Below are positions 25,181-34,682 of a stretch of 47,630 bases of DNA, in pieces; within the stretch, counting starts at the first letter, position 1; the number at the start of each line of letters is the position of its first letter. Both the position numbers and the translations under genes were made by a program. Origin of the DNA: Bacteroidota bacterium (GTDB lineage: Bacteria; Bacteroidota; Bacteroidia; Sphingobacteriales; Sphingobacteriaceae); NCBI GenBank assembly GCA_018267005.1, contig JAFDZK010000003.1, forward strand, positions 1 to 47,630. Reading direction: 5' to 3'. The notes below the pieces were generated by a model that saw only the letters and a program-made list of their open reading frames with translations, had not been told where the DNA came from and ran no database searches.

Positions 25181-26284
25181 TTAATTAAATGCTGTCGCAG
25201 TATGCGTGTACGGTCCGGTAGCCTGAAAATACAGGTCCACTTTAACGTTGTGCATGTCGGCAGCGGCCGGGAACTTATAAGTGTTGCTCCACTGGTCGTT
25301 TGATGCAGGCACCACATAGAAATAACTGGCCGGCTGACCGGCGGGGTCCACATTGTCGACATTGGCGCTGCCCCAGTATTCCAGGCCGGCATCGGTATGC
25401 AATATGAACTTATAACGCTGGTCCCTGCCCCAGGAAAATTGGAAGAAGGTTACCGGGATTTTCGGGTTTTCCCATGTACCGTTGCCTATATAGTTCAATG
25501 TGCCGATATCTGTATTGTAGGCCGACATATATAAGCCGACGGAATCGATGCGAGTAATCTTTGTCGTTGCCACCGTAAAGTTCAGATCGATCCGGTACGC
25601 TTTCTTCGCTGCGGAAACCGTCGTGCTGCCGGTACCCAATTGCAATACGCCTTTATCGTCAATATAATAATTGTTACCGCTGCCATCGGGCTTGTCGGAA
25701 AAATGATAGGTGCCGGGTTGCAGGGAAGTGTAGGATTCAAACACGCCATTGGACACCTGTTTCATCTGGATGGAGCCGCCTTCGGTTGCGGTGCCACTCA
25801 GGTAAACCGCAGCCGGCAATACGGCAAAGCCCGCCGGCCGCGTTACGGTAATGGAATGTGTTTGCGCGCTTACTTTGTTATTGGTAGCCAGGGAAACCAG
25901 CACAGCCCATTTCATCGTTCCGGTCGCGGAAGACGCGATGCCTGCAAGCGATGCTATCTTGTTCAGCGTGTCCTGGCTGATGGTCGCCTGCGCCTGAACG
26001 CCGCCCCCATCGGAAAGCACTTTATAGACCGGGTGGCTGAAATCGCCGCCAGTTTTGGCAAAGGCCACCTCGTACAATACCGGATCGGGAGTAGATGTCG
26101 CCTGCCATTGAAAAGTGACATTACCGCCACCCGGGCTGAGTGAAAAGCTTGCCTGGTCCGCAGGCGCAGACAGCGTAGTCACGGCATTTACATTCATGTT
26201 CAACTGATGCTCGTCCTTCTTACAGGAAGCCAGGGCGGTGATGGCTATTAAAACCAGCGTGCCCAATTTGGATAACGTTTTCAT
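25181..26284 (-). CDS. SusE/SusF-type glycan-binding lipoprotein
   Basis: The protein has 367 residues with a signal peptide and lipobox LASC (Cys21). The SusE N-terminal immunoglobulin-like domain (about 30-150) shows LSAPADQASFSLSPGGGNVTF and YEVAFAKTGGDFSHPVY. Carbohydrate-binding-type domains follow at about 155-265 (AVYLSGTATEGG) and 265-367 (YFYVVPASNDQWSNTYKF). SusE/F proteins sit on the cell surface and hold glycan for the SusCD importer. It lies 22 bases after susD in the operon. The binding preference (alpha-mannan) is inferred from the neighbouring hydrolases. Confidence 0.85.
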   Translation of the reverse strand: MKTLSKLGTLVLIAITALASCKKDEHQLNMNVNAVTTLSAPADQASFSLSPGGGNVTFQWQATSTPDPVLYEVAFAKTGGDFSHPVYKVLSDGGGVQAQATISQDTLNKIASLAGIASSATGTMKWAVLVSLATNNKVSAQTHSITVTRPAGFAVLPAAVYLSGTATEGGSIQMKQVSNGVFESYTSLQPGTYHFSDKPDGSGNNYYIDDKGVLQLGTGSTTVSAAKKAYRIDLNFTVATTKITRIDSVGLYMSAYNTDIGTLNYIGNGTWENPKIPVTFFQFSWGRDQRYKFILHTDAGLEYWGSANVDNVDPAGQPASYFYVVPASNDQWSNTYKFPAAADMHNVKVDLYFQATGPYTHTATAFN

Positions 26285-26306
26285 GATCTTTTCTTTATGT
26301 GGGGTT

Positions 26307-27938
26307 TTAATAGCCAGGATTTTGTGTTAGATTTTTATCCAGTTGCGTTTCGTTCAGCGGGATGGGCCACAGGTAATCCCTTTGGGGGTTAAACTGTCTT
26401 TTTTGAGCCCTGATATAGCCGTTGTCGGTCGTCGGGTCGCCGGAAAACTGCGCGCCGTGCGCATAGCCGTTCATAACGACGTTGCCAATCTTCCAGCGCC
26501 TGATATCATCGGTACGAAGGCCTTCCATGGCCAGCTCAACGCGGCGTTCGCGGCGGATGATGACGGTCATGTCGGTGTTACCCGGATAATTGAGAGCGTT
26601 AGGATCTGTAAAGCCGGCCCGGGCGCGAAGCGCGCCAATGGTCTGGTTCCAAACCGTCGCGTTCATCTGCCCCAGTGCGTTCTGTGCTTCTGCATAATCC
26701 AGCAGGATCTCAGCGTAGCGGAACAGGTGGAGGTTGTTACCCGACTGGAAATTTGCCAGGGAGCTATAATCAAAATATTTCCTCCAATAATACCCCGTAG
26801 GCGACGAACTTTCGGATGTTTTGCTGTACTCGTCGGGGCCGGGTTGAACCGGATCGCTGCCTGGCCTGATATAAATGGTCTTGCTGGGCCCGTTCACATT
26901 ACCTTCATTGTTCCAGAAATACTTGTCATAAACAACGGTGGCTGTCAGCCTCGGGTCGCGATTGACATAAGGATTGCCCTGATCGTAGCCCGAGCCGGCC
27001 TGGCTGATGCTATCTCCGTTCAGCATAATATAATCATTCACCAGTTCCTGCGTGGGAGCAAGCGCGTTCACACGGCCGCCGACGCTCCTGGGGCAGAAAT
27101 CCCAGAAATTGTTCCAGGTACGTGTAGTCGCCGGTACGTATTGCAGGGAAAGTATCGATTCGCTGTTGTTCTTATTGGTCGCCGGGTCATTGAACAATGC
27201 TTCATAGCTGGGAGCTAATGCGTATGTTCCATTAGTGCCGCTCATCAATGCCTGGCAGGTGGTAACGACATCCGCCCACTTGCTTTGATACAGCAATGCT
27301 CTCGCTTTAAGCGCAAGAGCAGCGCCTTTGGTTATCCGGCCGTTCTCGGCGGCAGAAAGCTGGTCCTTCGAGGGCAACGCGGGAATGATAGCGTCCATTT
27401 CACTGACGATAAACTGGTAAACCTGCGCCTGCGGCGTCTTGCTTACTACTTTAGCCTGGTCCTCCGTGATGTTGGTGTTGATCAGCGGAATGTCGCCGTA
27501 CCATTTGGTAAGGTTGAAGTCTTCGAAGGCGCGGATAAAACGGGTCTCGGCCTTAAGGCGCGCCAGGGTGGCCGCGTCCAGCGTTTTGTTCTGGTCGACG
27601 AACGTCAGGAATTCATTACAGGATTTAATACCCGAATAATAAAAGGCCCAGTCGTTCTGGAACTCAGGCGTCTGCGAATTCGCGGTACCGCTGGAAATTA
27701 ACAGCAAGTCGCTGTTATTCGCGGAATAGGCGTTGTCAGACGTGCCTTCCAGGTTAAAATACAGGTTACTGTTATACATCAGGCTGTAGTTGTTGTTGAG
27801 CGCGTTGTATACATTGGCACTGGTCGTCCAAAAATTCAGGCTGGAATACTGGTCGTTCGGCGCGATGTCCAGCTTTCTGCAGCCTGGGTATATTGCGGCC
27901 GCAGCGAACAAAATGGCTATGTTTCTTAATATTTTCAT
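26307..27938 (-). CDS. SusD/RagB-family nutrient-binding lipoprotein
   Basis: The protein has 543 residues with lipobox YPGC (Cys20). Typical SusD features are the TPR-like helices (FDDFN-type segment AFEDFNLTKWYGDIPLI, about residues 142-158), EILLDYAEAQNALGQ, and the C-terminal segment VIIRRERRVELAMEGLRTDDIRRW followed by YLWPIPLNE. SusD forms the lid of the SusC transporter and binds oligosaccharide. It lies 21 bases after susC. A 291-codon frame runs antisense to it and is a coding shadow. Confidence 0.95.
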   Translation of the reverse strand: MKILRNIAILFAAAAIYPGCRKLDIAPNDQYSSLNFWTTSANVYNALNNNYSLMYNSNLYFNLEGTSDNAYSANNSDLLLISSGTANSQTPEFQNDWAFYYSGIKSCNEFLTFVDQNKTLDAATLARLKAETRFIRAFEDFNLTKWYGDIPLINTNITEDQAKVVSKTPQAQVYQFIVSEMDAIIPALPSKDQLSAAENGRITKGAALALKARALLYQSKWADVVTTCQALMSGTNGTYALAPSYEALFNDPATNKNNSESILSLQYVPATTRTWNNFWDFCPRSVGGRVNALAPTQELVNDYIMLNGDSISQAGSGYDQGNPYVNRDPRLTATVVYDKYFWNNEGNVNGPSKTIYIRPGSDPVQPGPDEYSKTSESSSPTGYYWRKYFDYSSLANFQSGNNLHLFRYAEILLDYAEAQNALGQMNATVWNQTIGALRARAGFTDPNALNYPGNTDMTVIIRRERRVELAMEGLRTDDIRRWKIGNVVMNGYAHGAQFSGDPTTDNGYIRAQKRQFNPQRDYLWPIPLNETQLDKNLTQNPGY

Positions 27939-27959
27939 GATTCTTTCTTGTTGATGGAT

Positions 27960-30900
27960 TTAAAAAGTAACATCGAGGCCCATTCCATAAAATTTCGGCA
28001 GCAGGTATTGGCGCGCGCTGTTAGAATAGGTCCCGGCAGCAGTGACATTATTGTCGAACTCAGTTGTTTCAGGGTCGATAAAGTTGAGTTTCGAGAACGT
28101 CAGAATATTCTGGCCGATCACCGAAATCCTCAACCTGTCGATACCGATCTTTTGGGTAAGTTCTTTGGGCAGCGTATAGCCCAGGTTAATGTTCTTCAGG
28201 CGCACATAGGCCGCATTGAATTTGTACAAGTCTGAGCCGGTCCGCCAGTTATTCGTGTTCGATGCAGAACCGATCGTTGCGAGCCTGGGAAACCTGGCAT
28301 CGGTATTTTCCGGGGTCCAAAAGTTCAACTGATGATCGTAGATGGTCGCCCCATAGTTGTAATGGAACGGTTCGACGAGCTCACCGCGCAGGAATTCATC
28401 CCGTTTGCCAACGCCCTGGATGAAGGCTGTAAAGTCAAAGCCCCCGACCGCGATCCTGTAGGTAAAACCGAAGGTATAATGCGGGAATGGGTCGCCGAGG
28501 AAAGTTTCATCTTTGGAGTCGATCTTTCCGTCGCCGTTCAGGTCTTTGAATTTAAGGTCACCGACACCTACGACCGCACCGGCTGGCTTCGGGTAGTTGT
28601 TTACTTCGTTCTGGTTCTGGAAAAACCCGTTGGTTTCATAACCGTAGTATTCGGTGATCGGATGACCAACCTGGCGAACCAGTTGCCAAACGTCTTCGTT
28701 GTATAATATCTGCTGCGTGTTCCCGGTAAGCTGCAGGAGCGTGTTTTTAGAATTGGCGACGTTCGCGCTGAAGCTTTGGGTGACGCTACCCGTTTTCAGG
28801 GTATAAGTTAACTGTACTTCCCAGCCTTCGTCCCTTACTTTGGCGACATTGGCCACCGGCGGGGCGGCGCCGAACAGTGCAGGTACGTCCAGCGGCTGCT
28901 GTTCTATATCGCTGGTAACTTTGTTGAAATAATCGACAGAACCGGTCAGCGCGTTGTTAAACAAGCCAAAATCAGCACCTATGTTGAAGGTCGCGGCGCG
29001 TTCCCATGTGAGTGCAGCGTTCGAAAGATTGGTACCGGCGCCGCCCTGCAGGACATTGTTGAAACCGTAAGCTCCCGGATAATTGAAGTATGTTGTTTGG
29101 TAGGTATAATCGCCTGCCGTCTGGTTATTGCCGACAACACCATAGCTCGCCCTAAGCTTCAAGTTGTTAACCGTATTCCTGATATTCTCCATGAACGATT
29201 CGTCGGAAATCAGCCAGCCTGCGTTAACGGAGGGGAAAAATCCATTTCTATGTCCTTTGGCAAATTTGGACGACGCATCATCGCGGAACACGAAATCGAG
29301 GAAATACCTGCCCTTATAATCGTAATTGACGCGACCGAATGCTGATAACAAGCTGTTGGCGTCTACAGCCAGGCTGTTATAGGAGTTCGTCGCATCGATC
29401 AGCGTACCGGTTGTCGAAGTACCGAATGTCGGGTCAGTCAATGTTTTCTGCAACTGGAAACCCCGTTCATAATAATTTTCACTGGAAACGCCCAATGTCG
29501 CGCTCAAGTGATGATCCTGGTGTAAGGTCTTGTCGTAGGAGGCATATAACTGTGTATTGAAGGCATTGGATTTTGCGTTGTTGTCAAACGTCGTCAGGTC
29601 GTTGCCGTAGATTCCACCGGGTACATAATTCACCTCGGTCCTGCGGAAAAAATTGCCGTTATTCTGTATTGTTCCGCCAAACACACCCGTCAGTTTCAGC
29701 TCCTTAGTGATGGTCAGCGTGCCGTTCAGGTTTCCGAAAACGCGGTCGTTATCGGCCTGGTCCCAGCCTCCCTGTTCCAGTACGCCATACTCATTGTACT
29801 GCGAGGCAACCGGGTTGGTCAGGAAATTTCCCTGCGCATCTTTCCAGCTATAATTTGCTGGAACACGATTAGCATCGGCGATGATGTTGTTGTCGCCCAC
29901 GCTGTTGGTCTTGTTCCTGGTTTTGGTATATTCAAGTATACTGTTAAACTTAAACCTGCCGATGATGCTCGTCTGGTTCATGCGGAAATTATATTTCTGA
30001 TAACCGAACTTGTCGCCGGAACCGCCATTGCCGATAAAATTGCTCAACTGGTTCTGGTAACCGCCGGATACGAAATAGGTATTCGTGGCGCCACCGCCGC
30101 TGATGCTCACATTTTGCGTTTGCAGGGGCGCATCGTATAACAGGTGCTGGATATCCCAGGTACCGTTGCCCTGGGCTGCCAACTGTTGTATCTGTTCAGG
30201 TGTGTAAGCCGGAGGCAGACCCGAGTTTTCCAGCGCCTCGTTTTTATAATAAGCGTTATCGGCTGCGCTTACTTTATGCACCAGCACATCCGGCACCTGC
30301 AGTCCGTAACTGCCGTTATAGGTCAGCGTCGGTTTTTGGTTTAATTTGCCGCTTTTCGTGGTCACCAGGATGACGCCGTTGGCGCCCCTTGAACCATATA
30401 TCGCCGCCGAACCGGCATCTTTCAGCACGGTGACGCTGGCAATGTCGTCCGGGTTGAGCAGGTTCAGGTCGTTGACATTTTGTGACACGATCCCGTCGAT
30501 AACCAGCAGCGGGTTGTTATTGCCGGTGGTAGCGATACCGCGAATATTGATATTGACGTTAGCTCCCGGGTCAAGCGCCGATTGCTGGATGATCAGGTTG
30601 GGCGATTCACCCTGTAATGCCTGGTACGGGTTGAGCACCGGTTTGTCGCCGATATCTTTGGCCCGAACGGTATTCAGCGAGCCGTTCACCGTAGCCCTTT
30701 TCTGGGTACCATAGCCGACAACGACGACCTCGTTCAACACGTTGTTGGGCTCGGGCTGCAGCGTCACATTGATAACCAGCTTGCCTTCTATTGTCACCTC
30801 CTGTTTCAGGTAACCGATGAAGGAAAAGCGTAATTTCCCCGATATCTGATCGTCGGGAATACTCAGTGCATACTTCCCGTCCTTGTCGGCGACAGTACCG

Positions 30901-31136
30901 ATGTTGGTTCCGACCAGGAGGACGGAAACGCCGGGCATAGGCTGACCACGCTCGTCTGTCACCTGCCCCGAGATGGAGATGTTGCTTTGGACACGCATTT
31001 GTGCGGCGCTAACTTTATTCGCGGCGTATGCAGGCGCAAACCGGGCGCCCACCAGCAGCAGGGGAATGATCAGCCCGTATGATTTACCGAGTCGCCATCC
31101 AAGTTTTACCACATTGAGTAATAATTTAATTCTCAT
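27960..31136 (-). CDS. SusC/RagA-family TonB-dependent transporter
   Basis: The protein has 1058 residues. After the signal region comes a carboxypeptidase-regulatory domain (about 52-130, SGQVTDERGQPMPGVSVLLV), a TonB-box-like segment (EVVVVGYGTQKR, about 137-148), and the plug with ALQGESPNLIIQQ, the family signature NINIRGIATTGNNNPLLVID and DAGSAAIYGSRGANGVILVT. A long barrel follows, ending FYGMGLDVTF with terminal Phe. It imports manno-oligosaccharides together with SusD, by inference from the locus. It follows the sugar transporter gene by 30 bases. Length is normal. Confidence 0.96.
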   Translation of the reverse strand: MRIKLLLNVVKLGWRLGKSYGLIIPLLLVGARFAPAYAANKVSAAQMRVQSNISISGQVTDERGQPMPGVSVLLVGTNIGTVADKDGKYALSIPDDQISGKLRFSFIGYLKQEVTIEGKLVINVTLQPEPNNVLNEVVVVGYGTQKRATVNGSLNTVRAKDIGDKPVLNPYQALQGESPNLIIQQSALDPGANVNINIRGIATTGNNNPLLVIDGIVSQNVNDLNLLNPDDIASVTVLKDAGSAAIYGSRGANGVILVTTKSGKLNQKPTLTYNGSYGLQVPDVLVHKVSAADNAYYKNEALENSGLPPAYTPEQIQQLAAQGNGTWDIQHLLYDAPLQTQNVSISGGGATNTYFVSGGYQNQLSNFIGNGGSGDKFGYQKYNFRMNQTSIIGRFKFNSILEYTKTRNKTNSVGDNNIIADANRVPANYSWKDAQGNFLTNPVASQYNEYGVLEQGGWDQADNDRVFGNLNGTLTITKELKLTGVFGGTIQNNGNFFRRTEVNYVPGGIYGNDLTTFDNNAKSNAFNTQLYASYDKTLHQDHHLSATLGVSSENYYERGFQLQKTLTDPTFGTSTTGTLIDATNSYNSLAVDANSLLSAFGRVNYDYKGRYFLDFVFRDDASSKFAKGHRNGFFPSVNAGWLISDESFMENIRNTVNNLKLRASYGVVGNNQTAGDYTYQTTYFNYPGAYGFNNVLQGGAGTNLSNAALTWERAATFNIGADFGLFNNALTGSVDYFNKVTSDIEQQPLDVPALFGAAPPVANVAKVRDEGWEVQLTYTLKTGSVTQSFSANVANSKNTLLQLTGNTQQILYNEDVWQLVRQVGHPITEYYGYETNGFFQNQNEVNNYPKPAGAVVGVGDLKFKDLNGDGKIDSKDETFLGDPFPHYTFGFTYRIAVGGFDFTAFIQGVGKRDEFLRGELVEPFHYNYGATIYDHQLNFWTPENTDARFPRLATIGSASNTNNWRTGSDLYKFNAAYVRLKNINLGYTLPKELTQKIGIDRLRISVIGQNILTFSKLNFIDPETTEFDNNVTAAGTYSNSARQYLLPKFYGMGLDVTF

Positions 31137-31166
31137 AGTAATTGGTTTTGAATGTTATGTATTGTT

Positions 31167-32609
31167 TTAAGTTTTAATTGTTCTGACCACTGGCTTATGA
31201 CCGATATCCCGATCTGCATTTTCCTTCCAATATTGATCGATGCTCTCCAATGAGCGTCCTTTTGTTTCGGGTATAAGTTTCCAGGTCACCCATACAGCGG
31301 GCGAGCAAAACAAGGCGAAAAGGAAGAATGTCGCGGCGGGTCCCAGGCCTTCGAGCGATAGAGGGGTAAGCTGCCCGACCAGGAAATTGCCGATCCACAG
31401 CGATAAGGTGGCCAGTGACATGGCCTTGCCGCGTATGCTGTTGGGAAATATCTCGCCCACGACGACCCAGCACACCGGGCCGAAGGAAAAGGCAAAACAG
31501 GCGATAAATAAGAGGATGAAGATCAGTATCGCCGGACCATGGGTTACGCCCAGGCCAAACAGCGCGCCGATACAGATGAGGGAAACCACGGCCCCGATGA
31601 TACCGGTATACAAAAGCGGCCTTCTCCCCCACCTGTCGACAGTAAAAATGGCCACGAACGTGAAAATGACGTTGACGATACCGATGGTTACCTGCCCGCC
31701 CAGCGCGTTACTCAGGGTAAAGCCGGCCCCTTCCAATATTTTTGGCCCGTAATAGATAACCGCATTAATGCCGCACACCTGGGACAGAAAGGGAAGCAAC
31801 AGACCGATGTATAACGCTTTGCGGTAAACCGGGCTGAAAAGCTCGTTGCCATTTGATGCGGGTTCGGTTTTTCGCATGGCCCTGAACGCGCTAATCTCGG
31901 CTTCAGCTTTTTGCACACCATCGATCTTCACGAGTATAGCCCTTGCTTTAACGACCTGGTTGCGGAGCAATAACCAGCGCGGCGACTCGGGTACAAGGAA
32001 CAAACAGATCAAAAATATCCCCGAGGGAAAAAGCCCCAGCCCCAGCATGGCGCGCCAGGGTTCGGTCACAAAAATCTGCTGTAAGGCGGCGCTGTGCCAG
32101 CCAGCGTCACGCAGACCTTCGATATAGGCGTTCGAAAAATAAGCGACCACTATACCCACTGTCAGTGCAAGCTGGTAAAGCGACACCATCATTCCCCGGT
32201 ATTTGGCCGGAGCGAACTCCGATATGTAAAGGGGCGACACCATCGAGGCCACGCCGATGCCTAATCCACCGATCAGCCGGAAAACCACCAATTGCGAGAA
32301 CGACGCGCAGGCTATACAACCGACGGCGGACACCAGGAATAACATTGCTGAAAGGATGAGGACGATCTTACGGCCGTACCTGTCGCTCAATTTCCCAGAG
32401 AACGCGACGCCGACGATGCAGCCGAGCAGCGCGCAGCTTACGAACCAGCCCTCGTGAAGTGCGTCGAGTTTAAAATCGCTTTTGACGAAGCCAACAGTGC
32501 CGGATATTACCGCGGTATCGAAGCCAAACAGAAAGCCGCCCAATGCAGCGATTAGGCAAACGAGGTACAAAAACCCTCTCCGGCGATGCTGATCTGTAGC
32601 TGATCTCAT
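31167..32609 (-). CDS. Sugar/H+ symporter, MFS sugar porter family
   Basis: The protein has 480 residues with twelve membrane helices. It has the sugar porter signatures GGFLFGFDTAVISG (about 24-37), SDRYGRK (loop 2-3), PESPRWLL, FTVDRWGRRPLLY and PETKGRSLESI near the C terminus. Related proteins (XylE, GalP type) import monosaccharides with protons. Here the substrate is most likely mannose set free in the periplasm. The ATG overlaps the isomerase stop as ATGA, showing close coupling of uptake and phosphomannose use. Confidence 0.92.
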   Translation of the reverse strand: MRSATDQHRRRGFLYLVCLIAALGGFLFGFDTAVISGTVGFVKSDFKLDALHEGWFVSCALLGCIVGVAFSGKLSDRYGRKIVLILSAMLFLVSAVGCIACASFSQLVVFRLIGGLGIGVASMVSPLYISEFAPAKYRGMMVSLYQLALTVGIVVAYFSNAYIEGLRDAGWHSAALQQIFVTEPWRAMLGLGLFPSGIFLICLFLVPESPRWLLLRNQVVKARAILVKIDGVQKAEAEISAFRAMRKTEPASNGNELFSPVYRKALYIGLLLPFLSQVCGINAVIYYGPKILEGAGFTLSNALGGQVTIGIVNVIFTFVAIFTVDRWGRRPLLYTGIIGAVVSLICIGALFGLGVTHGPAILIFILLFIACFAFSFGPVCWVVVGEIFPNSIRGKAMSLATLSLWIGNFLVGQLTPLSLEGLGPAATFFLFALFCSPAVWVTWKLIPETKGRSLESIDQYWKENADRDIGHKPVVRTIKT

Positions 32610-34432
32610 AGGTCATCTTTTATAAAGGCCTTGATCACTTTGGCCCGGGTGTTACCAAGATTTGTTATCGTGAGTGACTCGGCGGCTGCGGGAATAACAA
32701 ACGTTTCGGCATAGGCGAACCGTTGTTTAAATCCATTTTGGGTTTCGACCAGGATGGCCTCTCCTTCGACCAGCATCATTACCAAACAGGATCGGTCCGT
32801 CGAAAGAGAAACTGTCCCGTCGAATTCAAGCCGGTGGACATCATAAAAATGATCGTTATGCGTGGGTAAATGAACCAGCCGCATATCCTGCGCATAGTCC
32901 AAAACGACCGCTTTAGAAATCAATTCATCTTTAACCTTAGCGCCTTTTCTTTCAAAATCGAGGTTGTTAAAGGCGTGTTCGATGTTAATGGGGCGTGGGT
33001 TGCCGTCAAGATCGAGCCTAAGCCAGTCGTACATTTTAAAGGTAAAAATGTAAGGGGTGGCGCTGATCTCCAGCACAAGGTTTCCTGCGCCGGCGCTGTG
33101 GACGGTGCCGTGTGGTATGAGAAAAAGATCGTGTTTCTGCGCGGGATGATACTGAACAAAATCTGTGATCTTTACCTCCACATTGTTAGCCTGGCTGTCT
33201 TCCAATGCCTGCCTGTATGCTGCAGGATCAATATCTCCCTGGAATCCCAGGTATACCCCCGCCTCTTTTTCACAATCCAAAATATAGTAGGTCTCGTCCT
33301 GGGTAAAAGATTCGCCAAATTGTTCGCGAATATATTGGAGCCGCGGATGACACTGGATAGAGAGGTTACCCCCTTTTACCGTATCGAGGAAATCAAACCT
33401 TATAGGGAATTCATTACCAAACCTCGCCGCATTCTTTCCCATAACCTGCTCCCTGTTACAGAACATTAAAAAGTCAAAAGAGATTTCGAGGAGATTTCCA
33501 TCGCTTTCGAGGACAATCCCGTTCTCAGGCACGATCAGTTCAAACGACCAGGCATAATTGACGACATTTTTGTTAATACCGGAGATCTTCTCCTTTATCC
33601 ACTGACCGCCCCACGCACCCGGCTCAAACCATGGGCGCACCCGGATCACTGAACTGGCCATTTTAGCCAATCCATCCAGCAGATGCTCTTTTTTGATCCA
33701 ACTGATTGCGGTTGGCCATTGGCCGTCGGCGACGATCCCAATCCGATTTAACAATTGCTGTTTATGATCGTTGCACAGAACCCAGTCGACGAAATAATAT
33801 CTTTTATACATCTGAAAGGGCTCATATAATTGCGAACTGCCGATATTACGGATCGAACCCGCCCGCATGCGGAACTGCAGTTCGTTCTTTGGGAGATCGA
33901 TATAAATTACCGGCGTTTTCCAGTCGGCGAGTGCAGCGCCGGTACCATATACAATATTGACGTCACATCCGGAGTCTGGCGACAAGCGGCTAATCGCCGG
34001 AGCATCAAAAACATCAGCCAGGGTCAGCAGGCATTTTGTCCCCCACACCGAATCAGCAGGCCCAAGAAACGGAGCAATCAGCTGATCTATCTCATCCTCC
34101 TTTTTCAAAAAATCGCCGGCATTAATCCATTTCACGTTAAGGTTCAATTCCGCAAAGCACTTTTCCAATTCATTCTTTACGATATGCCAAAAAACGCCGG
34201 TGTAACCGTCGATCATCACATTTTTATGTTTTATGATCCATTTAGCCAGTGAGCCATAATCATTATGAATGCGTTCGCCGCCGACATTAAAAACAGGGTA
34301 AATGTTATAACCCGCCTGATCAGGGAGTGCGTTGACCGTATTGGGCATCAAAAACTGCGCGGTCTTCCTTAAAGGCATTCCCTCGTCGAATTCTATATCA
34401 TTTAAAGTCTTGGCGTTTTGCAGAATACTCAT
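32606..34432 (-). CDS. Class I mannose-6-phosphate isomerase with N-terminal kinase-like extension
   Basis: The protein has 608 residues. The C-terminal part (about 265-608) is a class I phosphomannose isomerase: RPWFEPGAWGGQWI, metal-site QCHPR, then TYYILDCEKEAGVYLGF and IPHGTVHSAGAGNLVLEIS. It would convert mannose-6-phosphate to fructose-6-phosphate. The first 260 residues are extra: VMIDGYTGVFWHI (about 72-84) looks like a P-loop kinase start in which the GxxGxGK[ST] lysine is missing, and later NIVYGTGAAL and VIYIDLPKNELQFRMR resemble uridine-kinase-like strands. Thus a degenerate kinase-like domain may be fused to the isomerase. It is the first gene of the mannan operon; an operator abuts the ATG. 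Confidence 0.84.
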   Translation of the reverse strand: MSILQNAKTLNDIEFDEGMPLRKTAQFLMPNTVNALPDQAGYNIYPVFNVGGERIHNDYGSLAKWIIKHKNVMIDGYTGVFWHIVKNELEKCFAELNLNVKWINAGDFLKKEDEIDQLIAPFLGPADSVWGTKCLLTLADVFDAPAISRLSPDSGCDVNIVYGTGAALADWKTPVIYIDLPKNELQFRMRAGSIRNIGSSQLYEPFQMYKRYYFVDWVLCNDHKQQLLNRIGIVADGQWPTAISWIKKEHLLDGLAKMASSVIRVRPWFEPGAWGGQWIKEKISGINKNVVNYAWSFELIVPENGIVLESDGNLLEISFDFLMFCNREQVMGKNAARFGNEFPIRFDFLDTVKGGNLSIQCHPRLQYIREQFGESFTQDETYYILDCEKEAGVYLGFQGDIDPAAYRQALEDSQANNVEVKITDFVQYHPAQKHDLFLIPHGTVHSAGAGNLVLEISATPYIFTFKMYDWLRLDLDGNPRPINIEHAFNNLDFERKGAKVKDELISKAVVLDYAQDMRLVHLPTHNDHFYDVHRLEFDGTVSLSTDRSCLVMMLVEGEAILVETQNGFKQRFAYAETFVIPAAAESLTITNLGNTRAKVIKAFIKDDL

Positions 34433-34442
34433 ATTTGTTATA

Positions 34443-34454
34443 ATGTATATACAT
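34443..34454. promoter_or_regulatory. ATGT-N4-ACAT operator at the isomerase start
   Basis: The palindrome ATGTATATACAT, preceded on the plus strand by TTTGTTATA, lies 10 bases before the isomerase ATG at 34432. The full 21-base string is identical to that at 20251-20271. Bound regulator there would block the leader or early elongation. Confidence 0.6.
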
Positions 34455-34528
34455 ATTAATTTTTAGACCGATAAAATCACTACTTTAAATGTTATAATTG
34501 GTTAACGAAAATCGACTGATTTGTTATA

Positions 34529-34540
34529 ATGTACAAACAT
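34529..34540. promoter_or_regulatory. ATGT-N4-ACAT operator, second copy in the divergent region
   Basis: The palindrome ATGTACAAACAT is again preceded by TTTGTTATA (34520-34528). It lies 86 bases from the neighbouring copy, so paired binding by dimeric regulator molecules is possible. Confidence 0.6.
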
Positions 34541-34644
34541 AATTATAATTCTTTCACATGCAAGAGTTTTAACATAATATTTTTTAAGTAAATTGCCATT
34601 TTGCGCGAACACGTAAACCGTCTTCGTCAAAAAAAATGAATAAT

Positions 34645-34656
34645 ATGTCCGAACAT
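34645..34656. promoter_or_regulatory. ATGT-N4-ACAT operator upstream of the GntR-type gene
   Basis: The palindrome ATGTCCGAACAT lies 27 bases before the regulator ATG at 34683. It shares the ATGT...ACAT half-sites but not the TTTGTTATA flank of the other copies. It would serve autoregulation. Confidence 0.5.
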
Positions 34657-34682
34657 AATCACAATTGTTTTACTTTCGGTGT

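Noticed and set aside
26343-27218. Long plus-strand frame (291 codons) antisense to susD
   Set aside because: It lies wholly inside a clear SusD gene, has no family features, and is explained by the GC-rich codon use of the sense strand.
32870-33469. Plus-strand frame of 199 codons antisense to the isomerase gene
   Set aside because: The opposite strand has unmistakable phosphomannose isomerase motifs; the frame is a shadow.
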